Shown in pieces: positions 31,185 to 42,822 of a DNA stretch of 64,000 bases (position 1 is the first letter of the stretch; each line of letters opens with the position of its first letter). A program made the translations under genes and the position numbers. The stretch spans positions 23,503,501 through 23,567,500 of the forward strand of contig NC_084899.1 in the NCBI RefSeq assembly GCF_958979055.1, in the 5' to 3' direction. The stretch comes from Alnus glutinosa. Lineage: Eukaryota > Streptophyta > Magnoliopsida > Fagales > Betulaceae. The notes beneath the pieces were generated by a model that made no database searches, had not been told where the DNA came from, and saw nothing but the letters and a program-made list of their open reading frames with translations.

Positions 31185-32453
31185 GCATGTCTCCCATTCT
31201 GTCCAAAAAATTGAAATAGGCATGCGTCCAAGAACTCTTTAGCACTAACGATCCACAAACTCCCCAAAAGCCAACAATGAACCCGATTGCAATGCTTGTA
31301 CAAAACCATAGATGTTCATAGGAGTTTGCTGTTCTTGAATATTGCCTTCTCTATGCGTGTTACCAATTTGAGGACCTTGAGATGTTCATCTCCTAGACAC
31401 ATTTTTAAAAGAGTCAACCCACAAAAATATCGGTTACTTGCATATGAAGAAGCACCGAAACTTTGGATCTGGGTACCTGTTGGGATTTTACAAGGCAAGT
31501 TGTTGTCTGACAAATTCAAGTTGTTGTAAACATTCAACGCTTAGCATGTCTCCCATTCTGTCAAAAAACTGGAAATAGGCATGCCTCCAAGAACTCTTCA
31601 GCACTAACGATCCACAAACTCCCCAAATGCCAACAATGAACCCGATTGCAATGCTTGTACAAAACCATAGATGTTCATAGGAGTTTGCTATTCTTGAATA
31701 TTGCCTTCTCTATGCGTGTTACCAATTTGAGGACCTTGAGATGTTCATCTCCTAGACACATTTTCAAAAGTCAACCCACAAAAATATCGGTTACTTGCAT
31801 ATGAAAAAGCACCGAAACTTTGGATCTGGGTACCTGTTGGGATTTTACAAGGCAAGTTGTTGTCTGACAAATTCAAGTTGTTGTAAACATTCAATGCTTA
31901 GCATGTCTCCCATTCTGTCAAAAAACTGGAAATAGGCATGCCTCCAAGAACTCTTCAGCACTAACGATCCACAAACTCCCCAAATGCCAACAATGAACCC
32001 GATTGCAATGCTTGTACAAAACCATAGATGTTCGTGGGAGTTTGCATGTTTTTGAATATTGCCTTCTCTATGCGTGTTACCAATTTGAGGACCTTGAGGT
32101 GCTTCATCTCCTAGACACCTTTTCAAAAGAGTCAACCCACAAAAATATCGGTTACTTGCATATGAAGAAGCACCGAAACTTTGGAGTTGGGTGCCTGTTG
32201 GGATTTTACAAGACAAGTTATTGTCTAACAAATTCAAGTTGTTGTAAACATTCAACGCTTATCAGTAGCATTGAATCTTGAAGCTTGTCAGCACTTTGGC
32301 CATATTGTAACGTAAAGCATGTCTCCCATTCTATCCAAAAACTGGAAATAGGCATGCCTTAAGAACTCTTAAGCATTAACGATCCACAAACTCCCTAAAA
32401 TCCAACAATGAACCCTATTGCAATGCTTGTATAAAACCATAGATGTTTGTGGG
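31185..32453 (-). repeat. 357-bp tandem units of the RLP 3' end
   Basis: The landmark GCATGTCTCCCATTCT occurs at 31185, 31544, 31901 and 32317, giving spacings of 359, 357 and 416 bp. Each unit encodes (minus strand) the last LRR text SDNNL, the GPQIGN spacer, the membrane helix and part of the tail. The second and third units are nearly identical and share the same junction (TTGTTGTAAACATTCAA then GCTTA), so they arose recently by tandem duplication. Confidence 0.88.
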
Positions 32454-33278
32454 TGTAATGACCCAAGGAAAAGTGTTAACTACATCTGTGCTATCACCCC
32501 AAAAGGACTAGTCAATTTGGAGTTTTCCTAAAATCCCTTATAAAGCCTAGTTTCACCTAGTAACTAGGCAATATGTGACTTAGCACCTATGAGTATCTTT
32601 ATAACTACTCACTCTATGTGAGCTATACATCTCTTTCCAATATGGGACCAGGGTGTTACAAACTCCCCCCCTTAAATTCCTGACGTCCTCGTTAGAGCCA
32701 CGTCATGCAGTACTTCAGTACCACATGACCTGGCATTACTAGGTAGGTGGCTCTGATACCATTTGTAACGACCCAAAGAAAAGCACTAGCCACATTTGCG
32801 CTATCACCCCAAAAGGACTAGTCAATTTGAAGTTTTCCTAGAATCTCTTACAAAGCCCAGTTTCACCTAGTAACTAGGCAATGTGTGACTTAGCACCCAT
32901 AAGTATCTTTATAAACCACTCACTCTATGTGAGCTATTCATCTCTTCCCAATATGGGACTGGGGTGTTACAAATTCCCCCCCTTAAATCCCTGACATCCT
33001 CGTTAGGGTCACGTCATGCAGTGCTTCAATACCACATGACCTAGCGTTACTAGGTGGCTCTGATACCATTTGTAATGACCCAAGAAAAACTGCTGGCCAC
33101 ATCTACGCTATCACCCTAGAAGGACTAGTCAATTTGGAGCTTTCTTAGAATCCCTTATAAAGCACAGTTTCACCTAATAATTAGGAAATGTGTGACTTAT
33201 CACTCATGAGTATCTTTATAAACCACTCACTCTATGTGAGCTATTCATCTCTTCCCAATATGGGATCGGGGTGTTACA
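32454..33278 (-). mobile_element. Tandem TRIM: LTR-int-LTR-int-LTR
   Basis: Three LTRs (32454-32660, 32764-32971, 33071-33278; 207-208 bp) alternate with two internal domains of 103 and 99 bp. On the minus strand each LTR runs TGTAACACCC to GGGTCATTACA or GGGTCGTTACA. Each 5'-side LTR is followed by TGGTATCAGAGCCACC, complementary to initiator tRNA-Met. Each 3'-side LTR is preceded by a polypurine tract (TTTAAGGGGGGG). The whole array is flanked by a single 5-bp duplication GTGGG (32449-32453 and 33279-33283). The uninterrupted RLP text GTTCGTGGGAGTTTGC at about 32027 is the empty site. No protein is encoded; proteins would come from another element. Confidence 0.93.
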
Positions 33279-34208
33279 GTGGGAGTTTGCATGTTCTTGA
33301 ATATTGCCTTCTCTATGCGTGTTACCAATTTGAGGACCTTGAGGTGCTTCATCTCCTAGACACCTTTTCAAAAAAGACAACCCACACAAATATCGACTAC
33401 TTGCATATGAAGAAGCACCGAAACTTTGGAGCCGGGTACCTGTTGGGATTTTACCTGACAAGTTTGTTGTCTGACAAATTCAAATAGCTTAAAAAGCTCA
33501 AAGTAGCAAGGCTTGGGGGAATCACGCTTGAAAGGTGATTGCTTGACAAGTCTAGATTGAGACTCTAATCTTTCCAGGTCACCATTAGTCTGAGGGATAA
33601 TGCTAGTCAACAAGTTTCTAGATAGGTTCAGCCCAATCAATCCCAAGAGACTTGTTATTTCTCTTGGAATTTCCCCTTTCAATTTATTACTTGAAAGATC
33701 GATGGCTTTTACTAGTCCAAGAATTGATCATATTCGAGATTCAATCCTTTTGTATTCATGAATGCATGCTCAATGTAGGGATACTGAGAAAATGTTGTAT
33801 ACTCATGTGCAGAAATATAAATGACCAGAAATTTCATAGGATAACTTTGAAGATCAAAATTTTCTAAATCCTTTTGAGCTATGGTAGTGAAGTTTTTAAG
33901 GCACCGAGGTATAGTCCCTGAAATACTGTTGTTAGAGAGGTCCAAGATTTGAAGAGATGTTAGTTGACATAACTTTAATGGTATGCTACCAACAAACATG
34001 TTTGATGGGAGGCGAAGAGCCACCAAATCTTTTAGGCTTGTGCCTATCCATGTTGGTATCCTCCCAAAGAGTTTGTTTTCTCCAAAATCTAATACTTTCA
34101 GTGAAGAGCAGTTCATCAATGACATAGGCAATTCTCCAATGAAACTGTTGTTCTGGAAATGCAACGACTTGGCTTCATTATCTTTCAAACAAATTCTTAT
34201 ACCAACAA

Positions 34209-34757
34209 TGTTATAATACCAATGATATTATAAGACAACAATTATCATAATATATACTATATTCAATAATATTACAAACCAATACTATTATTCACAATAT
34301 TTATTATTCCCACTAATTTACTGAACATTCAAGTTTGTCTATTTATTAATCAGGTCACTCAATAATATTATTGGAGTCCCATAATAATTTTTCACAAATA
34401 ATAGGGATAGGTGTTCGGCGATATCTGCACTTTGCAGTTCTACGTCGATCGAGCGCCAGTCATTGGCGATCGAGCATCAAGTAGATCAATCGTCAGTCTA
34501 TGGGGATCGATCGTCGTGAAGGTAGATCGTCATATTGTGGGGATCGATCGCCGATCTCCAAATTAGTTATTTGTAATATTGTATCTTAAAGTTAAGGCTC
34601 GTTAAACTTATCTAATCAATTTGGAACTGTAAATATGCCTTAAATATTGATGAATAGTTAATCTAATAAATATTAATATATTCTTTTATATTATGTTTAG
34701 GTCTTAAATTCTAATTTAAGACATTATATTTTATGTCTTAAAATCGAGGGCGTTACA
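34209..34757 (-). mobile_element. LTR-like sequence with adjoining polypurine tract
   Basis: On the minus strand the sequence starts TGTAACGCCCTCG at 34757 and is preceded by a polypurine tract (TAAGGGGGGAGGGA at 34758-34771), as a 3' LTR would be. The far edge near 34209 (TG...) abuts the broken RLP without a visible target duplication. The section 34430-34560 repeats GATCGATCG-type palindromes. It probably belongs to a large decayed element spanning to about 46.8 kb. Confidence 0.5.
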
Positions 34758-35432
34758 TCCCTCCCCCCTTAACGGAATTTTGTTCTCAAAATTTATAAAC
34801 TATGATACGCATAAAGTTTATACTAAAATAAGATTTAGACTTCTAAATCTAAATCGAGCAACTCAGATTTTAAAACTTAGCACTTAGTCGCTAAACATGG
34901 GTTACTTTAACCGTTATCACTTAGAAATGTTCTAAGTTAAAAAAATGATGTAAGAAAATGAAAAATGAAATTTTGACTTCTAAAATAAATAGCAAGTGTG
35001 TGCACAAAGTGTTAACAAAAATAAATAATGCGGAAAATAAACAACACAAGAATTTTTGTTAACGAAGTGGAAACTCAAAATTAGAAAAACCACTCTGGGG
35101 CAGCCAAACTCAGGATATCCACTATTCAAAAGACAAGACTAGATACAAGATAGTAACACTCACATACCCCTGATGCAGTAGTCGTACCTTGCTCTCTAAC
35201 GTGTAACCCAATACGAATGCCTCCCAACCAAGTCTCCTACCTGAATGGGTCTTCAATGGAATCATTTACCTTAGGGTTGACCCCTAAGATAGACTTCAGT
35301 TGTAACATAGCAATAACACACTTGCAATGGCTTGAGAGGGACAAATCAGCTCCAATAATCTCACAAATAACTCTCTAAGCTCTGATGGAATTCAATACCG
35401 AATTCTTGAAGTTCTTAATGCCTAGGGGCCTC

Positions 35433-35440
35433 TATTTATA
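35433..35440 (-). promoter_or_regulatory. TATA box of solo LTR A
   Basis: Minus strand TATAAATA followed by GAGGCCCC, directly downstream of the palindrome-rich U3. The position and following text are conserved in LTRs B and C. Confidence 0.6.
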
Positions 35441-35890
35441 GGCTGGAGGATGAAATGGGCGACTGCTTTGATAAGTACGGATGCCGTCCGGACGGTGGAC
35501 ATGGGCAGTCCGAACGAACAACTGGGCAACCAGAATTTATGAGATTTTTGCTGAAAATCTTTCTTGTTTAAGAGCCGCGTCCGGACGGTGAGGCATTGTC
35601 GTCCGGACAGTCGCACGTCCGCTGCAAGTAATTTCCATATAGGGCTTTGCGCGTCCGGACCAAGGGGGATGGCCGTCCGGACGGTTAATCTTCAACACGC
35701 AATTTCCATATCTGATGAGCGTGAGTCCGGACCATGAAAGGCAGGCGTCCAGACGGTTGAAGTTGAATACGTAATTTCCATATCTGTTGAACGCGCGTCC
35801 GGACCATGCTGACAGACGTTCGGACGGTTGTATTTGAATTGTGATTCTTGCCTTATAAATGAGCGCGTCCGGACGGGAATCCACGTCGTT

Positions 35891-36040
35891 CGGACGGTTA
35901 AATCAATCTTCCCTTAATTGAACTTAGAAAGAAAATCTGAAGCTGATCGATCACTAGACGTCGTCCGGACGGTTAAATCAATCTTCCCTTAATTGAACTT
36001 GGAAAGAAAATCTGAAGCTGATCGATCACTAGACGTCGTC
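35891..36040. repeat. 75-bp tandem duplication inside LTR A U3
   Basis: CGGACGGTTAAATCAATC starts at 35891 and again at 35966. The two 75-bp copies differ at only a few positions, so this enhancer-like array was still changing recently. LTRs B and C hold the same text only once or in reduced form. Confidence 0.85.
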
Positions 36041-36376
36041 CGGACGGGCTGCTGAGTCATCCGGACGGATGCAAGCTGGCACAGAAACTTCTCGAAACAG
36101 TGAAGGGTCAGGACGGAAATCCACGTCGTCCGGACGGGTGATGCTTGGTCTGTCGGGCGTCCGAACGGTATTGCATGTCATCCGAACGGCTGGAACTATG
36201 GACAGAAGAGCGTCCGGACGGGATGACACGTCGTCTGGACGGCTGGCAGGGAACCGACTTTTTCTGACTTGCAGAATATTCTGAAACACTTTTGAATAGT
36301 GGAATCCCTGTTAAAAAGCATCTTTACACACAAGTGATTTTGTCCAAACAGAATGAGGCCAATTACTAACAGAAAA

Positions 36377-36804
36377 TAATGTACATTTCTTTTCTATACA
36401 TCATCTTGACATACAATCTAAATCTATATGATCAACATTCAACTTTCACCATCCACATCATTTCTATTTCTCTACTTCAGTGTAAAGGTCTACTCTTGAC
36501 ATAGATCCTTATAACTTGTACGTCTATGATACCACTTGTTCAATTCATCATACAATCAAATATCTCAAGTAATATTCCAGAATTTGATCTTATCTTCTAT
36601 TATTGAAATTCATCTTATATTATTGAAATTTCACCTCCCAATCTTAGGAGAGAATCTTATTTATGACCTAATCATCCTTAGGTCTCTGCACAGGTTGGAG
36701 TTTCCTTCCTATAGGAAATCCTTTAACATTAATCTGGGTCCAACCATTTCTATTCCCCAAGTAAGTAATAGTCTTTAATTCCTCAGACCTCGAAAACGTA
36801 AATC
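36377..36804. other. Host sequence between solo LTRs A and B
   Basis: Non-coding, A/T-rich. TATGATACCACTTG near 36526-36539 is a weak primer-binding-site look-alike. Nothing else recognised. Confidence 0.35.
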
Positions 36805-36809
36805 ATATC

Positions 36810-38090
36810 TGAAAATTGAAATGACTTCTAATTTAAACAGCAAGTGTGTGCATAAGTGTCAACAAAAATTAAAGCACAGCGGAAAGTAAATGACACACAG
36901 ATTTTTGTTGACGAAGTGGAAACTCAGTTAAGAGAAAAACCACTCCGGGGCAGCCAAACCTAGGAATTCTACTATTCAGAAGACATAGCTAGATACAAGA
37001 CAGTAACACTCACATGTACCGATGCAGTGGTCGTATCTTGATCTCTGACGCGTAACCTAACACGAACGCTTCCCAACCAGGTTCACCTACCTGAAGGGGT
37101 CTTCAATGGAACTCCTTACCTTAGAGCCAACCTCTAAGATAGACTTCGGTTTATAGCACAACACACTTGTAAAATGGCTTCAGAGGGATTGATGACTTCT
37201 CTGAGCTCTAATGGAATTCACACTGAATTCTTGCAGTTCTCAGTGCCCAGGGGCCTCTATTTATAGGATGGGGGCTCAAATGAGCGTCAAGCAAAATATA
37301 CCTGGGCACCGTCCGGACGGTGGACATGGACCGTCCGGACGAACAACTGTGCGACAAGATTTTTCGAAAAATTCGCGGAGAAATCTTTCCTGTTTAAGGG
37401 CATCGTCCGGACGGGATGGCACATTATCCGAACGGTCGCACGTCCGCTGCAAGTAATTTCCTTATAAGGCTCTCGAGCGTCCGGACCATGAGGGATGAGC
37501 GTCCGGACGGCTATTCTTCAACACGCAATTTCCATATCGGTAATGCGCGCGTCCGAACCATGATAGGCAGTCGTCCGGACGGTTGAAGTCAAATCGGCAA
37601 TTTTCTTCTTTGATGCACGCACGTCCGGACAATCATATTTGAATTGAGATTCTTGCCTTACGGAGACGCACGTCCGGACGGGATACCACATCGTCCAGAC
37701 GGTTGATTGATCTTCCCTTTCTTGGAACTTGGAAAGAAATCAGAAACTGATTGAGTGCTGGGAGGCATCCAGACGTGATGCTGAAACGTCCGGATGGATG
37801 CAAGCTGGCACAGAAACTTCTCGATACAGTATGGGGTCCGGACGGAATGAACACTTCGTCCGGACGGATGATGCTGGTCTGTCTAGCGTCCGGACGGGAT
37901 GACACGTCATCCGGACGGATGGAACAGTGGACAGATGGGCGTCCAGATGGGATGGCTCGATCGTCTGGACGGCTGACAGGGAACTTGAATTCTTCTAACT
38001 TGCAGACTCTGAATAGTGGAATCCCTGTTTACAACATCTTTACACTTAAGTGATTTTGTCCAAACACAGAATGAGGCCAAAATACTAACA
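36810..38090 (-). mobile_element. Copia-type solo LTR B with CCGTCCGGACGG-rich U3
   Basis: 1281 bp, flanked by the 5-bp duplication ATATC (36805-36809 and 38091-38095). Same orientation and order as LTR A: U3 array about 38000-37300, TATA box, R and U5. The minus strand runs TGTTAGTATTTTGGCC to CAATTTTCA. Divergence from A is clear throughout, so A and B are separate insertions rather than the two ends of one element. Confidence 0.85.
37258..37265 (-). promoter_or_regulatory. TATA box of solo LTR B
   Basis: Minus strand TATAAATA followed by GAGGCCCC, equivalent to the LTR A position. Confidence 0.6.
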
Positions 38091-38854
38091 ATATCATTCA
38101 AAAATAATTTACACTAAGCAAAGAATCTCAAATCAAGATATTGTTTACCTCAATCATCTTCAAATGCAGCTTAGTGGGAAACTGAGATATTTCTCTTATT
38201 GTCCAACCTCAAGTCATATTTTAGTCTATGGAATTCTCCAATATGACAATACTCAAATAGTTAATCGCTTCGTCTAATCAACTAGGTTAACATCACACAT
38301 CTCAGAAATTTACCTCAAACTCAAATCCGCATTATGTCATAGGTACTTTGGTCTATACAATCATGACTATCCTTTGAATTCATGCTATCATCAATGAAAA
38401 TAATTATTGACTTTTAATTAAAACCAAATGTGTGTGTGTTTGTGTACAAACAAATATATTAAATGCGAAATTTAAATAAGACAAGATATTTGTTACGAAG
38501 TAGAAACTCTGTGAAGAGAAAAAACCACTCCGGGCAGCCAAACCCAGGAAATCCACAATCCAAAAACAAAGCTAGTTACAAGACACTCGTACTCACATAC
38601 CCTTATGTAGTAGTCATACCTCTAACTCTGACGTGTAACCCAACATGAACACTTTCCAACCAGATTTTCCACCTAAAGGGGTTTTTGATGGATTCCTTTA
38701 CCTTAAGGCCAACCCCTAAGATAGACTTCACATGAACACTTGAGCACACACTGGCAACGGCTTGAGAGTTAGAAGATCTTTGATTCTCCCTAAACACCAT
38801 CTCAAAGCACTACGAAATTCACTGTCGAATTCTGTACAAAACACAAGTCTAGAG

Positions 38855-41800
38855 TGTAAAGACCAAGAAAATTATACAGGAAATGTTGCAATTAATGAAT
38901 AGAAAAGTAAAATAAAATAAATAAATAAATATACATATATGGGTGAGTGGCATTTCAGTAATTTTTCTTCTTCTCCCTTGGTTCACGCACAGCCCCCCAT
39001 TCCTCTTTTCTTTTCTTCTTTTATTCCTCTCCTTGGTGGACAGCCTTCCATGACACCATCTTCTCTTCTTTCTTCTTCTTTTCTTCTTTCTTCCTCTCCC
39101 TCTCCTCTCTGTCACTCACACACGCACAAAACACACTTGCCCCCTGTTTCTTCAAATTAGCCTAAACCCACAGCCCCTCCATTTCCTCTTCTTCTCTTCG
39201 ACTCACACGCAATCTCTCTTCTTTCCTTCTTCCTTTCTTCCTATTTCTCGGTTTCGCCCAAACACACAGAGAGAGCCGAGAGATTGAGAGTGAGATCGGG
39301 AGAGATGAAGGAGAGACCCGAGTAGGACCCGATACTTCTTAAGGTCTGGTCGGTGGCGGGTCAACGGTGGTCGACGCCGACGAAGCTGAAGGTTCAAATT
39401 CTGGCGGTTTGGAGGTGCGAAATCCAGCGAAATTTCCGGTGGTTCTTGGGCTTTGTTTTATTAGGTAATTTTCAAGCAAATTCTTGGATTATCCTAAGCG
39501 TTTTGGATTTTATATTTGGGTGATTTTCTGTTGGCCGAATGGGTCTTTCTTTTAGGTTGATTTGGGTTGAAATCTTAGAGTTTAATTTTGTCTATGTTTT
39601 TGGATTGAATCCGAAAATGGGTATGGATTTTATGGGATTTAATTTAGATGAAAATTTAGGGTTTATGGTGATTTTTGGGAGTGATGGCCTAATGGTGTTT
39701 TTATTTTGGGGTTTTGTTTCTTGTAGCTTTCATGGTTGATTATTTTAGTTGATTTAGGTTGTGGATTTTGAATTAGGAATTTTGAAGATATGATTTTGAG
39801 TTTACTCATGTTGCTAATCAAATTAGAAATGGTTTTTAAAGGTGGGATTTCCTATCCTGACCATGTGATGTTTTAGGTATTTATATTTGGTATGTGTAAT
39901 AGTGATAGAGATGATTTTGATGAAAACCCTAAATCTGGTTTGTATTTGTAAATGGGATAATTATGTTAGTTTATGACTATTGGTTAGGGATTAAGTTTGT
40001 TTATGTTCTAGGGTTGATGTTAGCTTAATTGGAGATGAACTTTGAGGGTTTGGTGTGGAGATACTAAATTGGTATTCTTGGAAGTTTGGTTTTAGGCTTT
40101 TGATAATTGTTGATGTCTTGGCTATTGATTGTGGTTGGTTTTAGAACTCGTGCGTATGGTGACCTTATATGTGAGTTGAAATGAGAGGTGTGTGGTGTTG
40201 TCTTTATGGACTTAGTGTGGTGGAGGAGTCTCGGAGAAGTTAGTTTTGGTTATGTGACAGAGTTTTGAATTATGGCCTAAAAGGAGTTGAGTTAGTTATT
40301 ATGTTGTAAGTGGTTAAATGAACAAGATAATGACTAATATAAATTAAGGAGTAAAGGCAACATAGAGTGAGTGAGCAAATAAAATATATTAATATAAAGA
40401 AATAATAAACCCATGAGTAGGTAAAGTAATTATATAAATGGATTATGGATTTAGGCTAATATAATTGAAGACATTAAGATAATCTTTAAGTATAAGTCAC
40501 TAAAGTTCTAGGTTAGAAAGACTTAATAGATTCGCTTAAAGTGTTGTATGTGTATATGTATATATGTATACATGTACATGTATATGACTAATATATATAT
40601 ATATATTGTTAACTTAATGAATGAATTACAAACTATAGAAAATGGTTAACAATAATAGGGTGATACAATAATAATGTGTAAACCAACAAAAATAGTAAAC
40701 ACACCTTTGTGATTAATAAGCAAGATATAATAAGAACCTATAACCAATGATTAGCCTAATAATAGTTTAGGATACCTAGCTAGCTTTAGAAGCGAGTGAT
40801 GTGACGTGTGAGCACGCGAGTAGTCTATGTGTCATAGAGTATAGAGTTCAATAGCAAAGTCTAATGTTACCAATGTTTGCAGGATCATGTTCGGATTGGA
40901 GACTTTAATTGGTTCTCCAATGTAGAGTCCAAGTGATTGGAGTCCAAGGGAATGTTCGAGTCAAGAGTCCAATGCAGCCAAGGTAGGTATTCCACTCACT
41001 GAGAAAAATACATATTTTTATATGTAATAGATTGATAAAAATATATATAATGTTTATGAAACCGAACCAACCATAAGATGAATTATATGCTTTGAGATGA
41101 TTTGATTAGTTTCGATTATGTTTAAACTATATCAATGATGTTTAAGAGATAGTGGAAGAGTGAAAAGTATTGAATAGATTTAAAGTGTTAAGTTCTGCGG
41201 TTGGGATTTAAATTATGCAAAATTGTTTGAGAACATGTCATGTTTAAACTGTTTATGTTTTATGAAACTATGTTTTGAATTTGAGAACATGTCATGTTGA
41301 AAATGTTTAGATTTTATGAAGAAAATATGTTTTGAATGATTTCAAAGTGTTGATAAAATGTTGGATTTGTTTAGTTTTAAGAGGACGTGATTTAGCAACT
41401 ACATGATTTCAGCGTGATACAGTAATGAAATATATACTGGTCAAGCACGGAACATTGAGCATGTAGTATAGAGCATACATACCAGCAGTATCAGTATATC
41501 AACAGCATATCAGTATCAGCAGCATAACAGTATCAGCAACATAACAGTATCAGCAGCATATCAGTATCAGCAGTATTATTAGCCCAAGTTCATGCATAGC
41601 ATATATAGCATTGTTTTATGAGTGATTTTTTTATGTTATGAGTAGCTTTTACTAGACGTATTAGTATGCATAAAAGTTTTACTGAAAAAGAGCTTATGCA
41701 TATTTCTATCGGATGGTCGCATGTGTTAAGATCATACATTGTACTTGAAAGTACATGGATATGATTGCCCAAGTGCGAGTAATGGCATGTCTATGAGTAG

Positions 41801-42804
41801 GAAGGTTGACTGTTATTGTTCTTCAAGAAAGACGTGTTAGCATGATTGAGTTTAGCTCTAGTGCTCTCATGATCTATTGACGTTCAAGGCACGAAGCTGA
41901 AATACGATTAGAGATGGTGTTGCGAGTGTTTTGTTGACGGATGTTATCCTAGTATGGAAGAGTAAGATGCCATGTTCCTTGCTTAAGACTTATGTGTATA
42001 TGTGATATCTGTGATGGAGTGATCGTGTGCACATATGTCTAAGCGACCGATGAAAAGTATTATTATAGAGGGGTCTATATATAGAATCTTCCAAGCGGTA
42101 GACTGGAATTTCTACATATGTTCACAGCTATATAATATGTTTTAAATATTTTTGGATAGTCGGTGTTTGCTGGATTAGCTATTGGTAAATTGTGGCTAAT
42201 ATAGTGCTCGCACGACTAAAAATAAAATAGAGGTTGGTTCTTCGTGAAAACTCAGTTAGTCTTATACCACTGAGATCTTAGTATGTTTTATGCTAAGACG
42301 GTGAACTCATTCTTTCACCTATGCGGATGTGGATACCACCACAACCGTGTAAATGATGTTTCTTTGGCCGCAGGTACTTCGATATAGTTGATGGGTTAGT
42401 AGCAGTGTGCTTGGGATATTATGACTGAAACTTGCCGCGACGGTTGTAATTGTCGGATCACGGGTTGTCCACTATTTTATAGGTCTGGTATGGCTTGTGA
42501 CGCTTGTGTCACTTATTCTTTGTTAAGCCATTATTGTTATGTAATCATTGTGTTAATAAGACTCAAACTGATAGATATTAAATGACTCTTTATTGTAATT
42601 AATTTGTGATAGATGTATAAGTGGTAATTTCCGTTATTCAGGTTTATGTTTTCCGCTGCATAGTTAAATAGATGTTATTCTGATTATCAGGTGCATGTTA
42701 TGAGACATGTACCATATGTTGGCTTTGCGACATATCGTCGTGCCACTGTGTGGACTCGTTTTACGTTTTGTATAAAAAAAAAAAAAAAAAAACGGGTCGT
42801 CACA
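38855..42804. mobile_element. 3.95-kb solo LTR, Gypsy-like (Tekay/Del-style)
   Basis: Starts TGTAAAGACCAAG and ends GGGTCGTCACA, flanked by the 5-bp duplication TAGAG (38850-38854 and 42805-42809). No coding sequence for gag or pol. It has a CT-rich promoter-like zone at about 38960-39260 followed by a GC-richer leader (39330-39440), and ends with an A run and the terminal inverted text. Very long LTRs opening with TGTAA(C/A)GACC are usual for the Tekay/Del Gypsy lineage (family knowledge; assignment is inference). Internal copies of its own ends were not seen, so it is one LTR, not a small complete element. The reading frames inside it are chance frames of low-complexity text. Confidence 0.75.
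41485..41582. repeat. CAGTATCAGCAGCATA minisatellite
   Basis: About six tandem units of 15-17 bp (CAGTATCAGCAGCATA and variants with AACATAA or TATCAG) within the large LTR. Confidence 0.8.
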
Positions 42805-42814
42805 TAGAGCCCCC

Positions 42815-42822
42815 TATTTATA
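42815..42822 (-). promoter_or_regulatory. TATA box of solo LTR C, next to the nested insertion
   Basis: Minus strand TATAAATA. The nested 3.95-kb LTR begins 10 bp downstream of it in the transcription sense, separating the TATA box from its R region. Confidence 0.6.

Larger units (their letters stand above)
31131..34199 (-). pseudogene. RLP copy 3: tandemly repeated 3' end, split by a TRIM
   Basis: Homologous to the C-terminal half of the intact RLP. 34199-33284 covers the LRRs FVGSIPLKLCQLTSLQILDL, the island and the last LRRs with frameshifts. The TRIM at 32454-33278 then interrupts the segment encoding the spacer after GPQIGNTHREGN. The rest continues to 31131, where the membrane-anchor and tail segment is present four times in tandem (see repeat entry). 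The 5' half is missing: homology stops at about 34199, next to LTR-like sequence. Several short frames (for example 32255-31845) read from LRR to membrane helix, but none has a start region or signal peptide. Confidence 0.85.
34959..36371 (-). mobile_element. Copia-type solo LTR A with CCGTCCGGACGG-rich U3
   Basis: 1413 bp, flanked by the 5-bp duplication GAAAA (34954-34958 and 36372-36376). On the minus strand it runs TGTTAGTAATTGGCC to CATTTTTCA. Order: U3 with many CGTCCGGACGG copies (36250-35460), TATA box (35440-35433), R region, then U5 with TTTCCGCATTATT and AAGTCA near the end. LTRs B and C have the same organisation. There is no internal domain on either side, so it is a solo LTR left by recombination. 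Confidence 0.85.

Noticed and set aside
35450-36260. Regularly recurring CGTCCGGACGG looking like CRISPR repeats
   Set aside because: Spacing is irregular, the motif is only 10-12 bp, the host is a plant, and the array lies in the U3 of an LTR with TATA box and target duplication.
35422-38101. Reading frames on both strands rich in RPD, SGR and RPDD repeats
   Set aside because: They are translations of the CCGTCCGGACGG array in all frames; frames are short, overlap on both strands and lie inside solo LTRs.
38849-39160. Lys/Arg-rich and Ser/Pro-rich frames on opposite strands
   Set aside because: Low-complexity CT-rich promoter zone of the 3.95-kb LTR.
38855-42804. Considered as a complete small LTR retrotransposon
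   Set aside because: No second copy of its ends inside and no primer site or coding sequence; a single long LTR explains the ends and target duplication better.
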